Assembly: GCA_016928165.1 (NCBI GenBank)
Contig: JAFGLH010000167.1
Location: 1-36,085 of the forward strand
Direction of reading: 5' to 3'
Length of the DNA: 36,085 bases
From: Pirellulales bacterium
GTDB taxonomy: Bacteria; Planctomycetota; Planctomycetia; Pirellulales; Thermoguttaceae
Shown: one piece after another, positions 22,943-31,630 of the stretch
Layout of the letters: each line of letters starts with the position of its first letter
Numbering within the stretch: position 1 is the stretch's first letter
Notes under the pieces: model-generated
Told to the model about the DNA's origin: nothing
The model's input: only the letters and a program-made list of their open reading frames with translations
The model's database searches: none
Position numbers and translations under genes: made by a program

Positions 22943-24358
22943 CTAAAATCCGAAGTATTTCGCCGCGTTGTCGTGGCATACGGCTTGCACCAAGCGGCCG
23001 ATCAAATCGAAATCGTCCGGCAACAGCCCTTGTTCCATCTCCGTTCCCAACAGGTTGCATAGAATCCGGCGGAAGTATTCGTGCCGCGTGTAGGAGAGAA
23101 ACGAGCGGCTGTCGGTCAACATTCCCACGAAAAGACTCAACAGCCCTTGGTTCGAGAGCGATTCTAGTTGCCGCTCCATGCCGTCCTTCTGGTCCATGAA
23201 CCACCAGCCGCTGCCGAGTTGCATTTTGCCGGGCGTCTCGCCGTCCTGAAAATTGCCGAGCATCGTCGCCACCACGTCGTTGTGGACCGGATTGAGGTTG
23301 TAGACGATCGTCTTCGCCAGCCGGCCGTTGCGGTCGAGCCGGTCGAAAAATCGGGCCATCGACCGGGCGACTCCCGGCGGGTCGCCGATCGAATCGCAAC
23401 CGGCGTCCGCGCCCAGGGCGGCGAAGATTCGCGAGTTGTTGTTCCGCAGCGCGCCGAAGTGGAATTGCTGCGACCAACCCTTCTCGGCGTTCATCGCCGC
23501 CAGCCGTTCCAAGACGGCCGACTTGAACGTTTCGACCTCGCCGGCCGAAAGCTCCTTGCCGCCACGGACGCGCCGAAACGCCGCCGCCGCCTCGGCGGTC
23601 GAATAATCGGCCGCCGGAAACGTTTCCAGGCCGTGGTCCGAAAGCCGGCAGCCACGCATGTGGAAGAAGTCGTGGCGATTGCGCAAGGCATCCAGAAAAG
23701 CATCGAAATTCTCTCCGATCTCGATTTCCGCGGCGGCGGCCAGCCGGTCCACCCATTGGCCGAACGACGTCGGCGACTCGACGGCCAACGCCCTGTCCGG
23801 CCGAAACGTAGGCAACACCCGGATAGCGAAAGCCTCGTCCTCGGCTATCGCTCGATGGTGTTCCAGCGAATCGGTCGGATCGTCGGTCGTGCAGACCGCT
23901 TCGACGTTCATCCGCCGCATGATTCTCCGTGCTGAGAACCCGGGTTCCGCCAACCGGGCGTTGCACTCCCGCCAAATGCCCTCGGCCGTATCGGGCCCTA
24001 GCAGCCGGTCGCAGACGCCCAGCGGGCGCTTCAGCTCGAGGTGTGTCCAATGGTAGAGCGGGTTGCGGAGCGTGAACGGGACGGTTTCGGCCCATTTCTG
24101 GAACTTTTCCCGGTCCGTGGCGTCCCCGGTGATGAACCGTTCGGCCACGCCCGCCGCGCGCATCGCCCGCCACTTGTAGTGGTCGCCGCCGAGCCAGATT
24201 TGCGCGAGGTTCTCGAAGCGGCGGTCCGCGGCGATCTCCGCCGGCGGCAGGTGGCAATGGAAGTCGATGATCGGCAACCCGGCGGCGCGCTCGTGGTACA
24301 AACGCGCCGCCCGATCGTTCTGCAATAAGAAGTTTTCCGTGATGAACGTTTTATTCAT
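22943..24358 (-). CDS. uxaC: Uronate (glucuronate/galacturonate) isomerase
   Basis: A 471-residue cytoplasmic isomerase that converts D-glucuronate to D-fructuronate and D-galacturonate to D-tagaturonate, the first step of uronate catabolism. The family start FITENFLLQNDRAARLYHE and the metal-site block PIIDFHCHLPPAEIA are clear. ARIMRRMNVEAVCTTDDPTDSLEHH, SDHGLE, QFHFGALRNNN and the C-terminal MLTDSRSFLSYTRHEYFRRILCNLLG match UxaC. Length is normal for the family. The frame is open to 24505, but homology places the start at MNKTFITENF (24358), for which no Shine-Dalgarno site is seen. A terminator hairpin with a U7 run lies 24 bases before this start. No other uronate genes are beside it. 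Confidence 0.95.
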   Translation of the reverse strand: MNKTFITENFLLQNDRAARLYHERAAGLPIIDFHCHLPPAEIAADRRFENLAQIWLGGDHYKWRAMRAAGVAERFITGDATDREKFQKWAETVPFTLRNPLYHWTHLELKRPLGVCDRLLGPDTAEGIWRECNARLAEPGFSARRIMRRMNVEAVCTTDDPTDSLEHHRAIAEDEAFAIRVLPTFRPDRALAVESPTSFGQWVDRLAAAAEIEIGENFDAFLDALRNRHDFFHMRGCRLSDHGLETFPAADYSTAEAAAAFRRVRGGKELSAGEVETFKSAVLERLAAMNAEKGWSQQFHFGALRNNNSRIFAALGADAGCDSIGDPPGVARSMARFFDRLDRNGRLAKTIVYNLNPVHNDVVATMLGNFQDGETPGKMQLGSGWWFMDQKDGMERQLESLSNQGLLSLFVGMLTDSRSFLSYTRHEYFRRILCNLLGTEMEQGLLPDDFDLIGRLVQAVCHDNAAKYFGF

Positions 24359-24382
24359 GGCGGCGAGGGCGATGCGACGAAT

Positions 24383-24422
24383 AAAAAAACCCCGCCGCTC
24401 GCGGCGAAGCGAAACGGCGGGG
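24383..24422 (-). terminator. Intrinsic terminator in the 5' leader of uxaC (possible attenuator or small RNA end)
   Basis: On the minus strand, CCCCGCCG (24422-24415), a 17-base loop and CGGCGGGG (24397-24390) form a perfect 8-bp stem followed by seven T (24389-24383). It ends 24 bases before the uxaC ATG. No minus-strand gene lies upstream that it could terminate. Confidence 0.7.
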
Positions 24423-24674
24423 CCGGAACAGAGAAGAGGCCGATGCTTTGATGATACCAAGTTTCTTGCCGATGTCCAGTACCGATCCGTGAAATTGTCG
24501 TGCAAATAATCGGGCGGCGCATTTTTCCCACCCGCATTAGGGGGAATATCGGCCTATTTTAACATTTAAGTCTTTTTCGCGGCCCCCTTTTTCGGCACGG
24601 CAGTTGCTAATCAACCGCTTCCTCGATCTACTGTAAATTCTCGTTTCCATGCTCCGCGCGGTAGCGCAACAAAT

Positions 24675-24705
24675 GTTGGGGTGGCAGATAAACTGCCGCC
24701 CCAAC
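24675..24705. repeat. Hairpin just upstream of the IMPase gene
   Basis: GTTGGGGTGGCA (24675-24686) and TGCCGCCCCAAC (24694-24705) pair over 12 bases with one mismatch. The start codon is 20 bases on. Confidence 0.5.
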
Positions 24706-24724
24706 CGCCGCGCCGAGCGCGGCC

Positions 24725-25540
24725 ATGCTACGTAAAGAAAAAATGGAAGACTTTACCGATTATCTGCGAGTGTGCGAGGAGGCCGTCCGCGCCGCGGCCG
24801 GCGTCGTCCAGAACTGGGTCGGACGGACGGAGACCCGCGAAAAAGGCCCCGCCGATCTCGTCACTCAAGCCGATCTTGAATCTCAAGAGACCGTGCGCCG
24901 CATCGTGCTGGGCGCGTTTCCCGATCATACTCTGCTGGGCGAGGAGCATGTAGCACAGCCGCCCTCGGCTGAGCTACATTCCGAATACCGTTGGATCGTC
25001 GATCCGCTGGACGGCACGACGAACTTCGTCCATCGAGTGCCCCACTATTGCGTTTCGCTGGCGCTGGAGCGCGGCGGCGAGTTGCTCGTCGGCGCGGTCT
25101 ATGATCCGGCGCTGGAGGAATGTTTTACCGCCGTCGCCGGCGGCGGGGCGCGGCTCAACGGGCAACCGATCAAAACGAGCAAGGTCTTAAAACTATCCGA
25201 GGCGTTGGCGGCCGTCGGCTTTCCGCCCGGAGTGCAAGGCGATTCGCCCGACCTGCGGATGTTCCTGAAATTGGTCCCGCGCTGTCAGGCGATTCGGCGG
25301 ACCGGCTCGGCGGCCTTGAATCTCTGCTACGTGGCGGCCGGGCGGTTCGATTTGTTCTGGTCGTTCTCGACCCACGTTTGGGACGTGGCGGCGGGCGTAT
25401 TGATGATCCGCGAGGCCGGCGGCGTAGTCACCTCATCGACCGGCGGAGAGTACTCGTTGGAGTCGGCCGATTTTCTCGCCGCCGCCAATCCCGCTCTCCA
25501 TGCCCAGTTGCGCGAGGCCGCCGCGGCGCTCAATATGTAG
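24725..25540 (+). CDS. Inositol monophosphatase-family phosphatase
   Basis: A 271-residue soluble Mg-dependent phosphatase of the IMPase/FBPase/CysQ superfamily. The motifs are DLVTQADLESQETVRRIVLGAFPDH, GEEH (metal Glu), WIVDPLDGTTNFVHRVP (metal Asp pair and catalytic Thr), GAVYDPALEECF and the second metal site STHVWDVAAGVLMIREAGG. The substrate could be inositol phosphate, a sugar phosphate or PAP. Residues about 75-85 (HVAQPPSAELH) are repeat-derived and fall in the loop between GEE and DPLDGT. The start is ATG 24725 or 24743 (MEDFTDYL). The stop TAG belongs to ATGTAGGGTGGGTC, which looks like another repeat end. Confidence 0.9.
   Translation: MLRKEKMEDFTDYLRVCEEAVRAAAGVVQNWVGRTETREKGPADLVTQADLESQETVRRIVLGAFPDHTLLGEEHVAQPPSAELHSEYRWIVDPLDGTTNFVHRVPHYCVSLALERGGELLVGAVYDPALEECFTAVAGGGARLNGQPIKTSKVLKLSEALAAVGFPPGVQGDSPDLRMFLKLVPRCQAIRRTGSAALNLCYVAAGRFDLFWSFSTHVWDVAAGVLMIREAGGVVTSSTGGEYSLESADFLAAANPALHAQLREAAAALNM
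24948..24979. repeat. ATGTAGCACAGCCG palindrome inside the IMPase gene
   Basis: ATGTAGC and GCTACAT bound CAGCCG-CCCT-CGGCTG, a 32-bp near-palindrome read as HVAQPPSAELH. It shares its core with the copies at 11802-11852 and 7805-7829. Confidence 0.7.
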
Positions 25541-25620
25541 GGTGGGTCGAGCGTCAGCGATCCCCACCATATCCGCTGCAAGCAACGTCCGTCTCGAAGT
25601 CGAACCGCCCTCATCCCCGG

Positions 25621-25643
25621 CCCCTCTCCCAAAGGGCGAGGGG
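25621..25643. repeat. CCCTCTCCC-AAA-GGG palindrome between convergent genes
   Basis: CCCCTCTCCC and GGGCGAGGGG pair around AAA with one mismatch. The core matches the loop of the element at 2528-2606. Confidence 0.5.
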
Positions 25644-25653
25644 AGATGGCGTA

Positions 25654-28056
25654 TCAGGGCAAGAGCGTTTCGCCCGTCTCGGCGTCGAGCAGCAACGTGG
25701 ATGGGACGAGCGGCTCCAACTCCAGCTTCTTGCCGTTGCGAAGCGAGAGCGTCCGCTTGCCGCCGGGTTCGGCGACGTGGACCAGCAGCAGATCGCCGCC
25801 GGCGTATACGACGTCGTAGCCGTCGCTGTAAAGATGCGCCCCGGCCTGTTGGAGAATGCGCCGCAACACTTTCCGATCGTTAAGCGGGGCGCTGGAGAAC
25901 CAAGCGGTGCTTGGGCCGAGCGATTTGCGGGCCAAGGCCACCTGATCCGTATCTTTCAAGCGTCCCAAGGGCGTCGCCTCGGGGTCGGCTACGACGAACA
26001 GCGGCTCGATCGGCGCCGACAGGCCGTATTCGATCCGGGGCGACTCGGTTGCGACCATGGCGGTCGAGGCTCGGGCCGGTTCGAGCTTAATGCCCACCAC
26101 TGCGGAGACGTTTTCCGGCGCGAGCTTTTCGCCGTCGGTGTAGCCGGGCGCCGATTGCCAGACGAGGTGGCGTCCGTTGCGGGCGACCTTCGCGCGGACC
26201 AGCTCGCGCTGCCGCTGGTCGAGCTTGAAGACGTTGGCGAAAATCACCGCCTTGTATCGGTCGAGATCGACGCGGTCCAGGTCGAACAGGTAAATCATAT
26301 CCACGGCCGCGCCGGCGTGAAGCAGCTCTTCGGCAAGTCCGTCGAGCAGTTCGGTCGAAACGGGATCGATTTTTTTATTGTGTCCGGAGTAGTAGAACGA
26401 TTCGTCGTCGTAGACCAGCAGCACGTCGGCGGCCGGCCTGTAGGGACGGCGAAAGTACCGCTCGGAAACGGAGCGCATGTTCTCGATCTCGGGCCACAAG
26501 GCGGGATGGTCCCACATGCCGACCGAGGATTTCGTGGGGTGATGAGTATGGACGGTGGGGAGTTCGTAGTACCACACGCCCACGCCGCGGCAGGCGGATT
26601 GCATGATGTTTCGCCGCAGCAGGGCGACGCTTTCGGCGAGCCGGTCGCCGGCTAGGGCCTTTTCGGCGTCGGTCTGCCGCGAGTTGACTTTCCACAGGGT
26701 CGGCAACTCGTCCATCTCGTCGATAAACAGCTTTCCGTGCAGGCGGCACGATTCGACCAGGGTCCGCGACAGCCCCGACTGTCCCCGGCCGAGGTGTCCG
26801 TATGACTGGGGCGCGGCCAGGTAATCGACCGCCGGCGAGTCGAGCGCGCGTTTTACTTCCAGGTGTCCCCCGGCGGCCATGCGTCCGAACATCTTGAACC
26901 AGTATCCGTGGAAGCCGCCGGCAAGGATCGGCCGCGGCCAGTTGTCCTTGACGGCGCGGCAAAAATGGATGAACGAATCGGTTACCGTTTGATGCTGACA
27001 GCGGTAGTAGTCGATGACTCGTTGTTCCCGTTGCGGATCGCGGAGGAATCCGGCGCGGTTGTTCATGCGCGGTTCGACGCCCGGCACGGTGGCGGTGTCG
27101 AATGTAGTATTCGGGTCGTTCCAGGCCGCTTGCAGCGCCCGGTCGTCGCCGTATCGGTCGCGGAGCCAGCGGCGGAACCGGTCGGTCATGGCTTTCGAGG
27201 TGTCCGGCTCGTTGCGGACGAAGCTCCAGTAGTGCCACTCGTGATACACGCCCGAAACCAAGTGGACGGCGAACAGGGCGTCTCCCTCGGGCGTTTCAGC
27301 CAGTCGGCGGCAAAGCTCGCCGACCTTCGCGCCGCAGTCGCGCAGCCAGGCGCGCGAGGCGAGGCTGTTGCGGAGCGACGGCTCTAGATCGTGGATGAAG
27401 TTCGGCTGCGTCGGATGGAGATGATTTTGCACCACTTCCGTGTCGGCGAAGCGGGTGCACTCGTCCGGGTGCGATTCGTTCCACCACACGGGAGCGCCGA
27501 CGTCGAGGCGGACCATCACCGCCGCGTCGGGACAAACGTCGAGCACGCCGCGTATCTGGCGCCGGATCAGGTCGATGTCGAACTTATCCGGCGCGGTCCA
27601 CATTTGCTTAAGCTCCGCGTGGACGTGAAAGAGGCGGAATCCCCGCTGGGCGAACATTTCGATGTTGTAGCGGGGCGCTTCCTCCCACGTCCAACGGACG
27701 CCGATCTGCGCCGCCAGGGCGTAGATTTGCGGCAGCGTCGGCCGGCCGTTGATAAGCAGCGTGGGCCGCCCGTTTCGCGTCTCGACGCGGGCCTCGACGG
27801 ACCGGCCCAACGAGCGGAAAGGCTCCGCCGCCAAACATGCGTCCGGGGCAATAAACGTCAAAGCGATCAGAGAAAAAATTATAAGAACGAGTTTTGAAAT
27901 TGGATAAGAGCACTTTTGTGGGTGCCACTGCTGGCTTGTCCAGCAGTGTCCGAACAAATATCTCAGAAAAACACTGCTGGACAAGCCAGCAGTGGCACAC
28001 ATTTCAAAGCTCGTTCTAAGAATAAGATGTAGAGGTATGACGATGCCGTGTTTCAT
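25654..28056 (-). CDS. Secreted GH42-like glycoside hydrolase with interrupted signal peptide
   Basis: An 800-residue exported protein resembling beta-galactosidase-type (GH42/GH-A clan) enzymes. The barrel part shows APRYNIEMFAQRGFRLFHVH, DAAVMVRLDVGAPVWW, YHEWHYWSF, FRRWLRDRYGDDRALQAAWND and, near residue 450, KLFIDEMDELPTLW with candidate acidic residues. A second domain (PAADVLLVYDDESFYYSGHN, GAAVDMIYLFDL, YKAVIFANVFKL) looks like the GH42 trimerisation (glutamine-amidotransferase-like) domain. The exact substrate is unknown. The N-terminus MKHGIVIPLHLI and the hydrophobic VLIIFSLIALTFIAPDACLAAE are separated by about 49 residues coded by a palindromic element. AGGA lies nine bases before ATG 28056. 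Confidence 0.75.
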   Translation of the reverse strand: MKHGIVIPLHLILRTSFEMCATAGLSSSVFLRYLFGHCWTSQQWHPQKCSYPISKLVLIIFSLIALTFIAPDACLAAEPFRSLGRSVEARVETRNGRPTLLINGRPTLPQIYALAAQIGVRWTWEEAPRYNIEMFAQRGFRLFHVHAELKQMWTAPDKFDIDLIRRQIRGVLDVCPDAAVMVRLDVGAPVWWNESHPDECTRFADTEVVQNHLHPTQPNFIHDLEPSLRNSLASRAWLRDCGAKVGELCRRLAETPEGDALFAVHLVSGVYHEWHYWSFVRNEPDTSKAMTDRFRRWLRDRYGDDRALQAAWNDPNTTFDTATVPGVEPRMNNRAGFLRDPQREQRVIDYYRCQHQTVTDSFIHFCRAVKDNWPRPILAGGFHGYWFKMFGRMAAGGHLEVKRALDSPAVDYLAAPQSYGHLGRGQSGLSRTLVESCRLHGKLFIDEMDELPTLWKVNSRQTDAEKALAGDRLAESVALLRRNIMQSACRGVGVWYYELPTVHTHHPTKSSVGMWDHPALWPEIENMRSVSERYFRRPYRPAADVLLVYDDESFYYSGHNKKIDPVSTELLDGLAEELLHAGAAVDMIYLFDLDRVDLDRYKAVIFANVFKLDQRQRELVRAKVARNGRHLVWQSAPGYTDGEKLAPENVSAVVGIKLEPARASTAMVATESPRIEYGLSAPIEPLFVVADPEATPLGRLKDTDQVALARKSLGPSTAWFSSAPLNDRKVLRRILQQAGAHLYSDGYDVVYAGGDLLLVHVAEPGGKRTLSLRNGKKLELEPLVPSTLLLDAETGETLLP
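27879..28025. repeat. 147-bp nested palindrome in the GH42-like signal sequence
   Basis: Outer arms TTATAAGAACGAGTTTTGAA (27879 on) and ATTTCAAAGCTCGTTCT (28001-28017), and inner 27-bp perfect arms (27923-27949 and 27971-27997, TGCCACTGCTGG-type). The outer arms match those at 2528-2606. The length, 49 codons, keeps the frame. Confidence 0.75.
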
Positions 28057-28142
28057 GGGGAAGGTTCCTGGGGAAGGCGCGGAAGGCTAGGACGGCGACT
28101 TCCCATTATAACAGATCAAGCGCGGATGCAAAAGACGCGGAC

Positions 28143-28199
28143 GTAGGTCAGGCTCCGCCTGACAATCATTACGTCTGTGTCAAGCGGAGCCTGACCTAC
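28143..28199. repeat. GTAGGTCAGG-family palindrome after ilvE
   Basis: GTAGGTCAGGCTCCGCCTGA (28143 on) pairs with TCAAGCGGAGCCTGACCTAC (28180-28199), with one G:T. It ends eight bases from the ilvE stop codon and may serve as its transcription end. Confidence 0.65.
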
Positions 28200-28206
28200 A
28201 TATTGC

Positions 28207-29058
28207 TCAGCTCTGCGTCAGCTTGACGAAGCGGGCCTTTAGCTCGCGGGTCATGGGGCCGGGCTTGCCGTCGCCGATAACCCGCCCGTCGATCTTCACC
28301 ACGGCGATCACCTCGGCCGCCGAGCCGGTCAGAAAACACTCGTCGGCCACGTAGGCGTCGTACTTGGTCAAGGGGATTTCCAGGACTTCGGCGCCCATTT
28401 CGCGGGCCAGGTCCATCACGCAGTTGCGAGTGATGCCTTCGAGTATGCCGGCGTTGGGCGGAGGCGTCATCAGCCGGCCCTTGCGGACCAGGAAGATGTT
28501 GTCGCCGGTGCATTCGGCCAGCTCGCCCTTGTGGTTGAGCATCAAGGCCTCGATGCAGCCGGCCTGCTTCCCCTCGATCTTCGCCAGGATGTTGTTCAGG
28601 TAGTTCAGCGACTTGATTCGCGGGCTGAGCGAGGCGGGATGGATGCGCGGCGAGGAGACGGTGACGATCTCCAATCCCTTGTCGTAAAGCTCCGGCGGAT
28701 AAAGAGCGATGCCGGCGGCGATGATGATGATGCTCGGCGTTTTGCACTTGTCCGGGTCGAGGCCCAGGTCGCCGACGCCCCGGGTAACGATCAGGCGGAT
28801 GTAGCCGTCGTTGACCTCGTTCAGGGCGACGGTTTCCTCCATGACCTTGGTCAACTCTTCCTTCGACATGGGTATTTCCAGGCGGATGGCCTTGGCCGAA
28901 TCCCACAGCCGGTCGATATGTTCGACGGTTTTGAAGATTTTACCGCCGTAGACGCGGATGCCCTCGAAGACGCCGTCGCCGTAGAGCGCGCCGTGGTCGA
29001 AGACGCTGATTTTGGCGTTTTCTTTGTCGTAGTATTTTCCGTCGATGTAGATTTGCAT
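28207..29058 (-). CDS. ilvE: Branched-chain amino acid aminotransferase (class IV PLP)
   Basis: A 283-residue cytoplasmic PLP enzyme that transaminates branched-chain 2-oxo acids with glutamate. The fold-type IV markers are clear: the N-terminal YIDGKYYDKENAKISVFDHG, GDGVFEGIRVYGGKIFK, YIRLIVTRGVGDLG, the PLP-lysine region PRIKSLNYLNNILAKIE, and EALMLNHKGELAECTGDNIFLV, GILEGITRNCVMDLA. The active-site Lys is in IKSLNYL. D-amino-acid transaminase or aminodeoxychorismate lyase is less likely given GDGVFEGIR and the conserved ILEGITR. The start at 29058 rests on homology; the leader just upstream is a C-rich (minus strand) tandem tract with no Shine-Dalgarno site. Confidence 0.93.
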   Translation of the reverse strand: MQIYIDGKYYDKENAKISVFDHGALYGDGVFEGIRVYGGKIFKTVEHIDRLWDSAKAIRLEIPMSKEELTKVMEETVALNEVNDGYIRLIVTRGVGDLGLDPDKCKTPSIIIIAAGIALYPPELYDKGLEIVTVSSPRIHPASLSPRIKSLNYLNNILAKIEGKQAGCIEALMLNHKGELAECTGDNIFLVRKGRLMTPPPNAGILEGITRNCVMDLAREMGAEVLEIPLTKYDAYVADECFLTGSAAEVIAVVKIDGRVIGDGKPGPMTRELKARFVKLTQS

Positions 29059-29062
29059 GATC

Positions 29063-29088
29063 GGGGTCGGGGGTTCGGGGATTCGGGA
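29063..29088. repeat. G-rich tandem tract abutting the ilvE start
   Basis: GGGG-TC-GGGGG-TTC-GGGG-ATTC-GGG on the plus strand fits a quadruplex pattern and lies four bases from the ilvE start codon. Confidence 0.5.
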
Positions 29089-29121
29089 GTTATGTTGGTG
29101 GTTTCGAGAGTTGATGATTGT

Positions 29122-29145
29122 CCGTTTAGCGGCCCCGCTAAACGG
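29122..29145. repeat. Perfect 24-bp palindrome downstream of the OPT gene
   Basis: CCGTTTAGCGG and CCGCTAAACGG with a CC centre. The arm is the same GTTTAGCGG start as the larger elements at 13825 and 31523. Confidence 0.6.
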
Positions 29146-29155
29146 ATGCCATTTT

Positions 29156-31462
29156 TCAACTAGAATTCGCTTTTTCCGCCGCTTCTTCCTCGCGGAGGGA
29201 CCAATCGGCGCCTTTCTTTGCCAGATAGAAGCAGGCGAGCGCGAGGTACACAAACATCACCAGGCTGATGTATTGACCAGGCCAGTCCTTGTACCAGTCT
29301 TCGGGCGTGCCTTTCAAGACTTCTTCTCTGTCGTCCGTTTCCTTGGTGTCGAATTCTTCGCCGGAGCCTGCATTCTTGATGTCTGAATCATTAGCGTCTT
29401 TATTCGCGTCGTCTGTTTTCTTCGACTCGGAATCTTCTCCGGCACCCACTTTTTCGAGTTCGAAATCCACGCCTATGGAGATGTATTGAATTGGCGCCCC
29501 CACGGCTGTCAAGCGCATGGTGGCGGCAACGATGCCGAAAATGGCGGCGCCTGCCATCAGTCCAGAAGCAATGAGTATCCCCTGGTCCCGCCTCGCTTTG
29601 CGCACTTTCTCGCTGCCGCCGGTCTTGCCCACGATATGCGCGGCGAAGGCCCCGGCAAGCACGCCGACGTTGGTGAAGATTGGGATGTAAATCCCCAGCG
29701 CGAAGGCCAGCATCGGCACTCCGGCCATGTAGAGCATTATGGCCACGCAGCCGCCCAGTCCATATAGGAGCCATGGCCGGCTGGCCGGGTCGGCAAGCAG
29801 TCCCTTGCTGACCTCAGCCATCATGTTGGCCTGCGGAGCGGGCAGAACCTCCGAGTTGGAGATCGTCGTGCCCGGCTTCAGAAAGTGATACCCCGAATCC
29901 ATGATCGGAATGACAAAGGCCACGACGAGGGCCGCGAGGATGACGCCGGCGAACTTCCAGACCTCCTGATTGCGGGGCGTGGAGCCGATCCAGTAGCCGA
30001 TCTTGAAGTCGGATATAAGCGCTCCCGAAGTGGACAACGCCGTGCAAACCGCGCAGCCGACGATCAAAGCGATGAACATCCCGCCCTCGCCCTTCAATCC
30101 GGTCGCCATCAGGACCACTATGGTAAGCACCACGGTGATCAGCGTCATGCCGGAGACCGGATTGACGCCGACGATGGCGATGGCTTGGGCGGCAACCGGC
30201 GTGAAAAGGAAGGAGAGGATGAAACCGACGACCGCACCGACAACCGCATATAAAAGGCATTGATTCGTCGTGAAGACCGGCGCGTCGTCGGGTCCAGTGA
30301 GCATTTTGCCTATCACGAAGAATAGTATCGCCATGAGAAGCGTCGAGCCGAACTGGACCAGCAGCACGTTGCGGGGCGTCATATCGAGTTGCGTGCGCGG
30401 CACGTTCTCCGCGGCGCCTCCCCCCTTCAGCCCCTTAAAACCGAGGGAAATAGAACCGAGAACAATCTTGCCCATGCGGATGATGCCAATGATGCCGGAA
30501 ACGGCAATCGCACCGATGCCGATCGGTTTGACAAACTCGTCAAAGATGTCGGCGGAGGACATCTGCGAGATGACGTGGGTCTTCCCGGCGTAGACGAACT
30601 CGGGAATTTGCGAACCGAAGTGATAGATCAGCGGTATTAACACCAAGTAGGCGAACACCGATCCGGAAGCGATTATGGCGGCGTATCGCAGACCAATGAT
30701 GTAGCCCAGGCCGAACAACGCCGCCAGGCCGTTCATCGACACGTCGAGGCGCAAATCCGACATCCACTTGCCGAATCCTTCGCCTTTGCCTATCCACCCG
30801 AGGAGCGACTTAGTGGTCATCATCGGATTCCAGGCGTGGAGCGCCTCGATGGCGAAGTCGTATGCCGCGCCGAGGCCGAAGGCCGCCAGCAGCACCTTGC
30901 CGGCGCTCTTGGACGTGCTCTCCCCGGAGACCAGAATCTCGTTGATGGCGGTTGCCTCCGGGAAAGGTAGATCGCCGTGCAGGTCCTTCACGAAATACTT
31001 GCGCAGCGGGATAATGAGTACGATCCCCAGAAATCCGCCGATGCAGCAAGCCAAGAATATCTGCCACCACTGAACGTTGAGTTGGTTGATGTATAGGGCC
31101 GGAATGAGAAACGCGGATCCGGCGGCGACCACGCCGGCCGCTTGGCCGATCGACTGCACGATGACGTTCTCAAGAATAGTGCTCTTGCCGCTGCGTTTCA
31201 GCCCCTTGCTGCCCAGAAAAATAGCCATGATGGCGATGGGAATGGCGGCTTCGATGGCGTTTGCCGCCCGAAGGGCCATGTATACGCAAGCGGCGGAAAA
31301 CACCAACACCATCACCAGCCCCACCGTGACGGACCAAATCGTCACTTCCGCTCGCCGGTCTTCCGGTGGCACAATCGGCTTATACTCCTCGCCGGGAGCC
31401 AGCTTGGTGTAAGCATTGTCCGGAAGGATATTACCGGTTTTTTTCGATGTGGCGGTTTCCAT
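29156..31462 (-). CDS. OPT-family oligopeptide transporter
   Basis: A 768-residue inner-membrane transporter with about sixteen predicted helices, similar to bacterial OPT proteins that take up small peptides or metal chelates with protons. Typical blocks are RAEVTIWSVTVGLVMVLVFS, LPFPEATAINEILVSGES, QFGSTLLMAILFFVIGKML and DFKIGYWIGSTPRNQE. Between the penultimate and last helices is an acidic loop of about 60 residues (KVGAGEDSESKKTDDANKDA...), longer than usual. The C-terminus ends in a charged tail. GGAG lies about ten bases before the ATG. It faces the lol block on the same strand but is separated from it by a palindromic element; substrate unknown. Confidence 0.9.
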   Translation of the reverse strand: METATSKKTGNILPDNAYTKLAPGEEYKPIVPPEDRRAEVTIWSVTVGLVMVLVFSAACVYMALRAANAIEAAIPIAIMAIFLGSKGLKRSGKSTILENVIVQSIGQAAGVVAAGSAFLIPALYINQLNVQWWQIFLACCIGGFLGIVLIIPLRKYFVKDLHGDLPFPEATAINEILVSGESTSKSAGKVLLAAFGLGAAYDFAIEALHAWNPMMTTKSLLGWIGKGEGFGKWMSDLRLDVSMNGLAALFGLGYIIGLRYAAIIASGSVFAYLVLIPLIYHFGSQIPEFVYAGKTHVISQMSSADIFDEFVKPIGIGAIAVSGIIGIIRMGKIVLGSISLGFKGLKGGGAAENVPRTQLDMTPRNVLLVQFGSTLLMAILFFVIGKMLTGPDDAPVFTTNQCLLYAVVGAVVGFILSFLFTPVAAQAIAIVGVNPVSGMTLITVVLTIVVLMATGLKGEGGMFIALIVGCAVCTALSTSGALISDFKIGYWIGSTPRNQEVWKFAGVILAALVVAFVIPIMDSGYHFLKPGTTISNSEVLPAPQANMMAEVSKGLLADPASRPWLLYGLGGCVAIMLYMAGVPMLAFALGIYIPIFTNVGVLAGAFAAHIVGKTGGSEKVRKARRDQGILIASGLMAGAAIFGIVAATMRLTAVGAPIQYISIGVDFELEKVGAGEDSESKKTDDANKDANDSDIKNAGSGEEFDTKETDDREEVLKGTPEDWYKDWPGQYISLVMFVYLALACFYLAKKGADWSLREEEAAEKANSS

Positions 31463-31522
31463 CTAGGCAGTCTCCGCTGGGGGGTTGAAATTGGTTATTG
31501 CAAATGTATTTGGCGGTCGGCC

Positions 31523-31589
31523 GTTTAGCGGCCGTCGGCACGACGGCCTCACATAACGCGGCAAGCCGCCGTGCCGGCGGCTGCTAAAC
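31523..31589. repeat. Palindromic element, GTTTAGCGGCCGTCGGCACG family
   Basis: The 25-base arms 31523-31547 and 31565-31589 pair with three mismatches. The outer sequence is shared with 13825-13890. It lies between lolD and the OPT gene. Confidence 0.7.
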
Positions 31590-31630
31590 ATGCAATCTCA
31601 ATCGCTATAAATACTTACCATAGCGATTGA

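Larger units (their letters stand above)
24359..24724. other. 366-bp divergent intergenic region with an intrinsic terminator in the uxaC leader
   Basis: It separates uxaC (minus) from the IMPase gene (plus). Apart from the terminator (24383-24422) and a hairpin (24675-24705), no gene or clear promoter was recognised. Confidence 0.55.
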
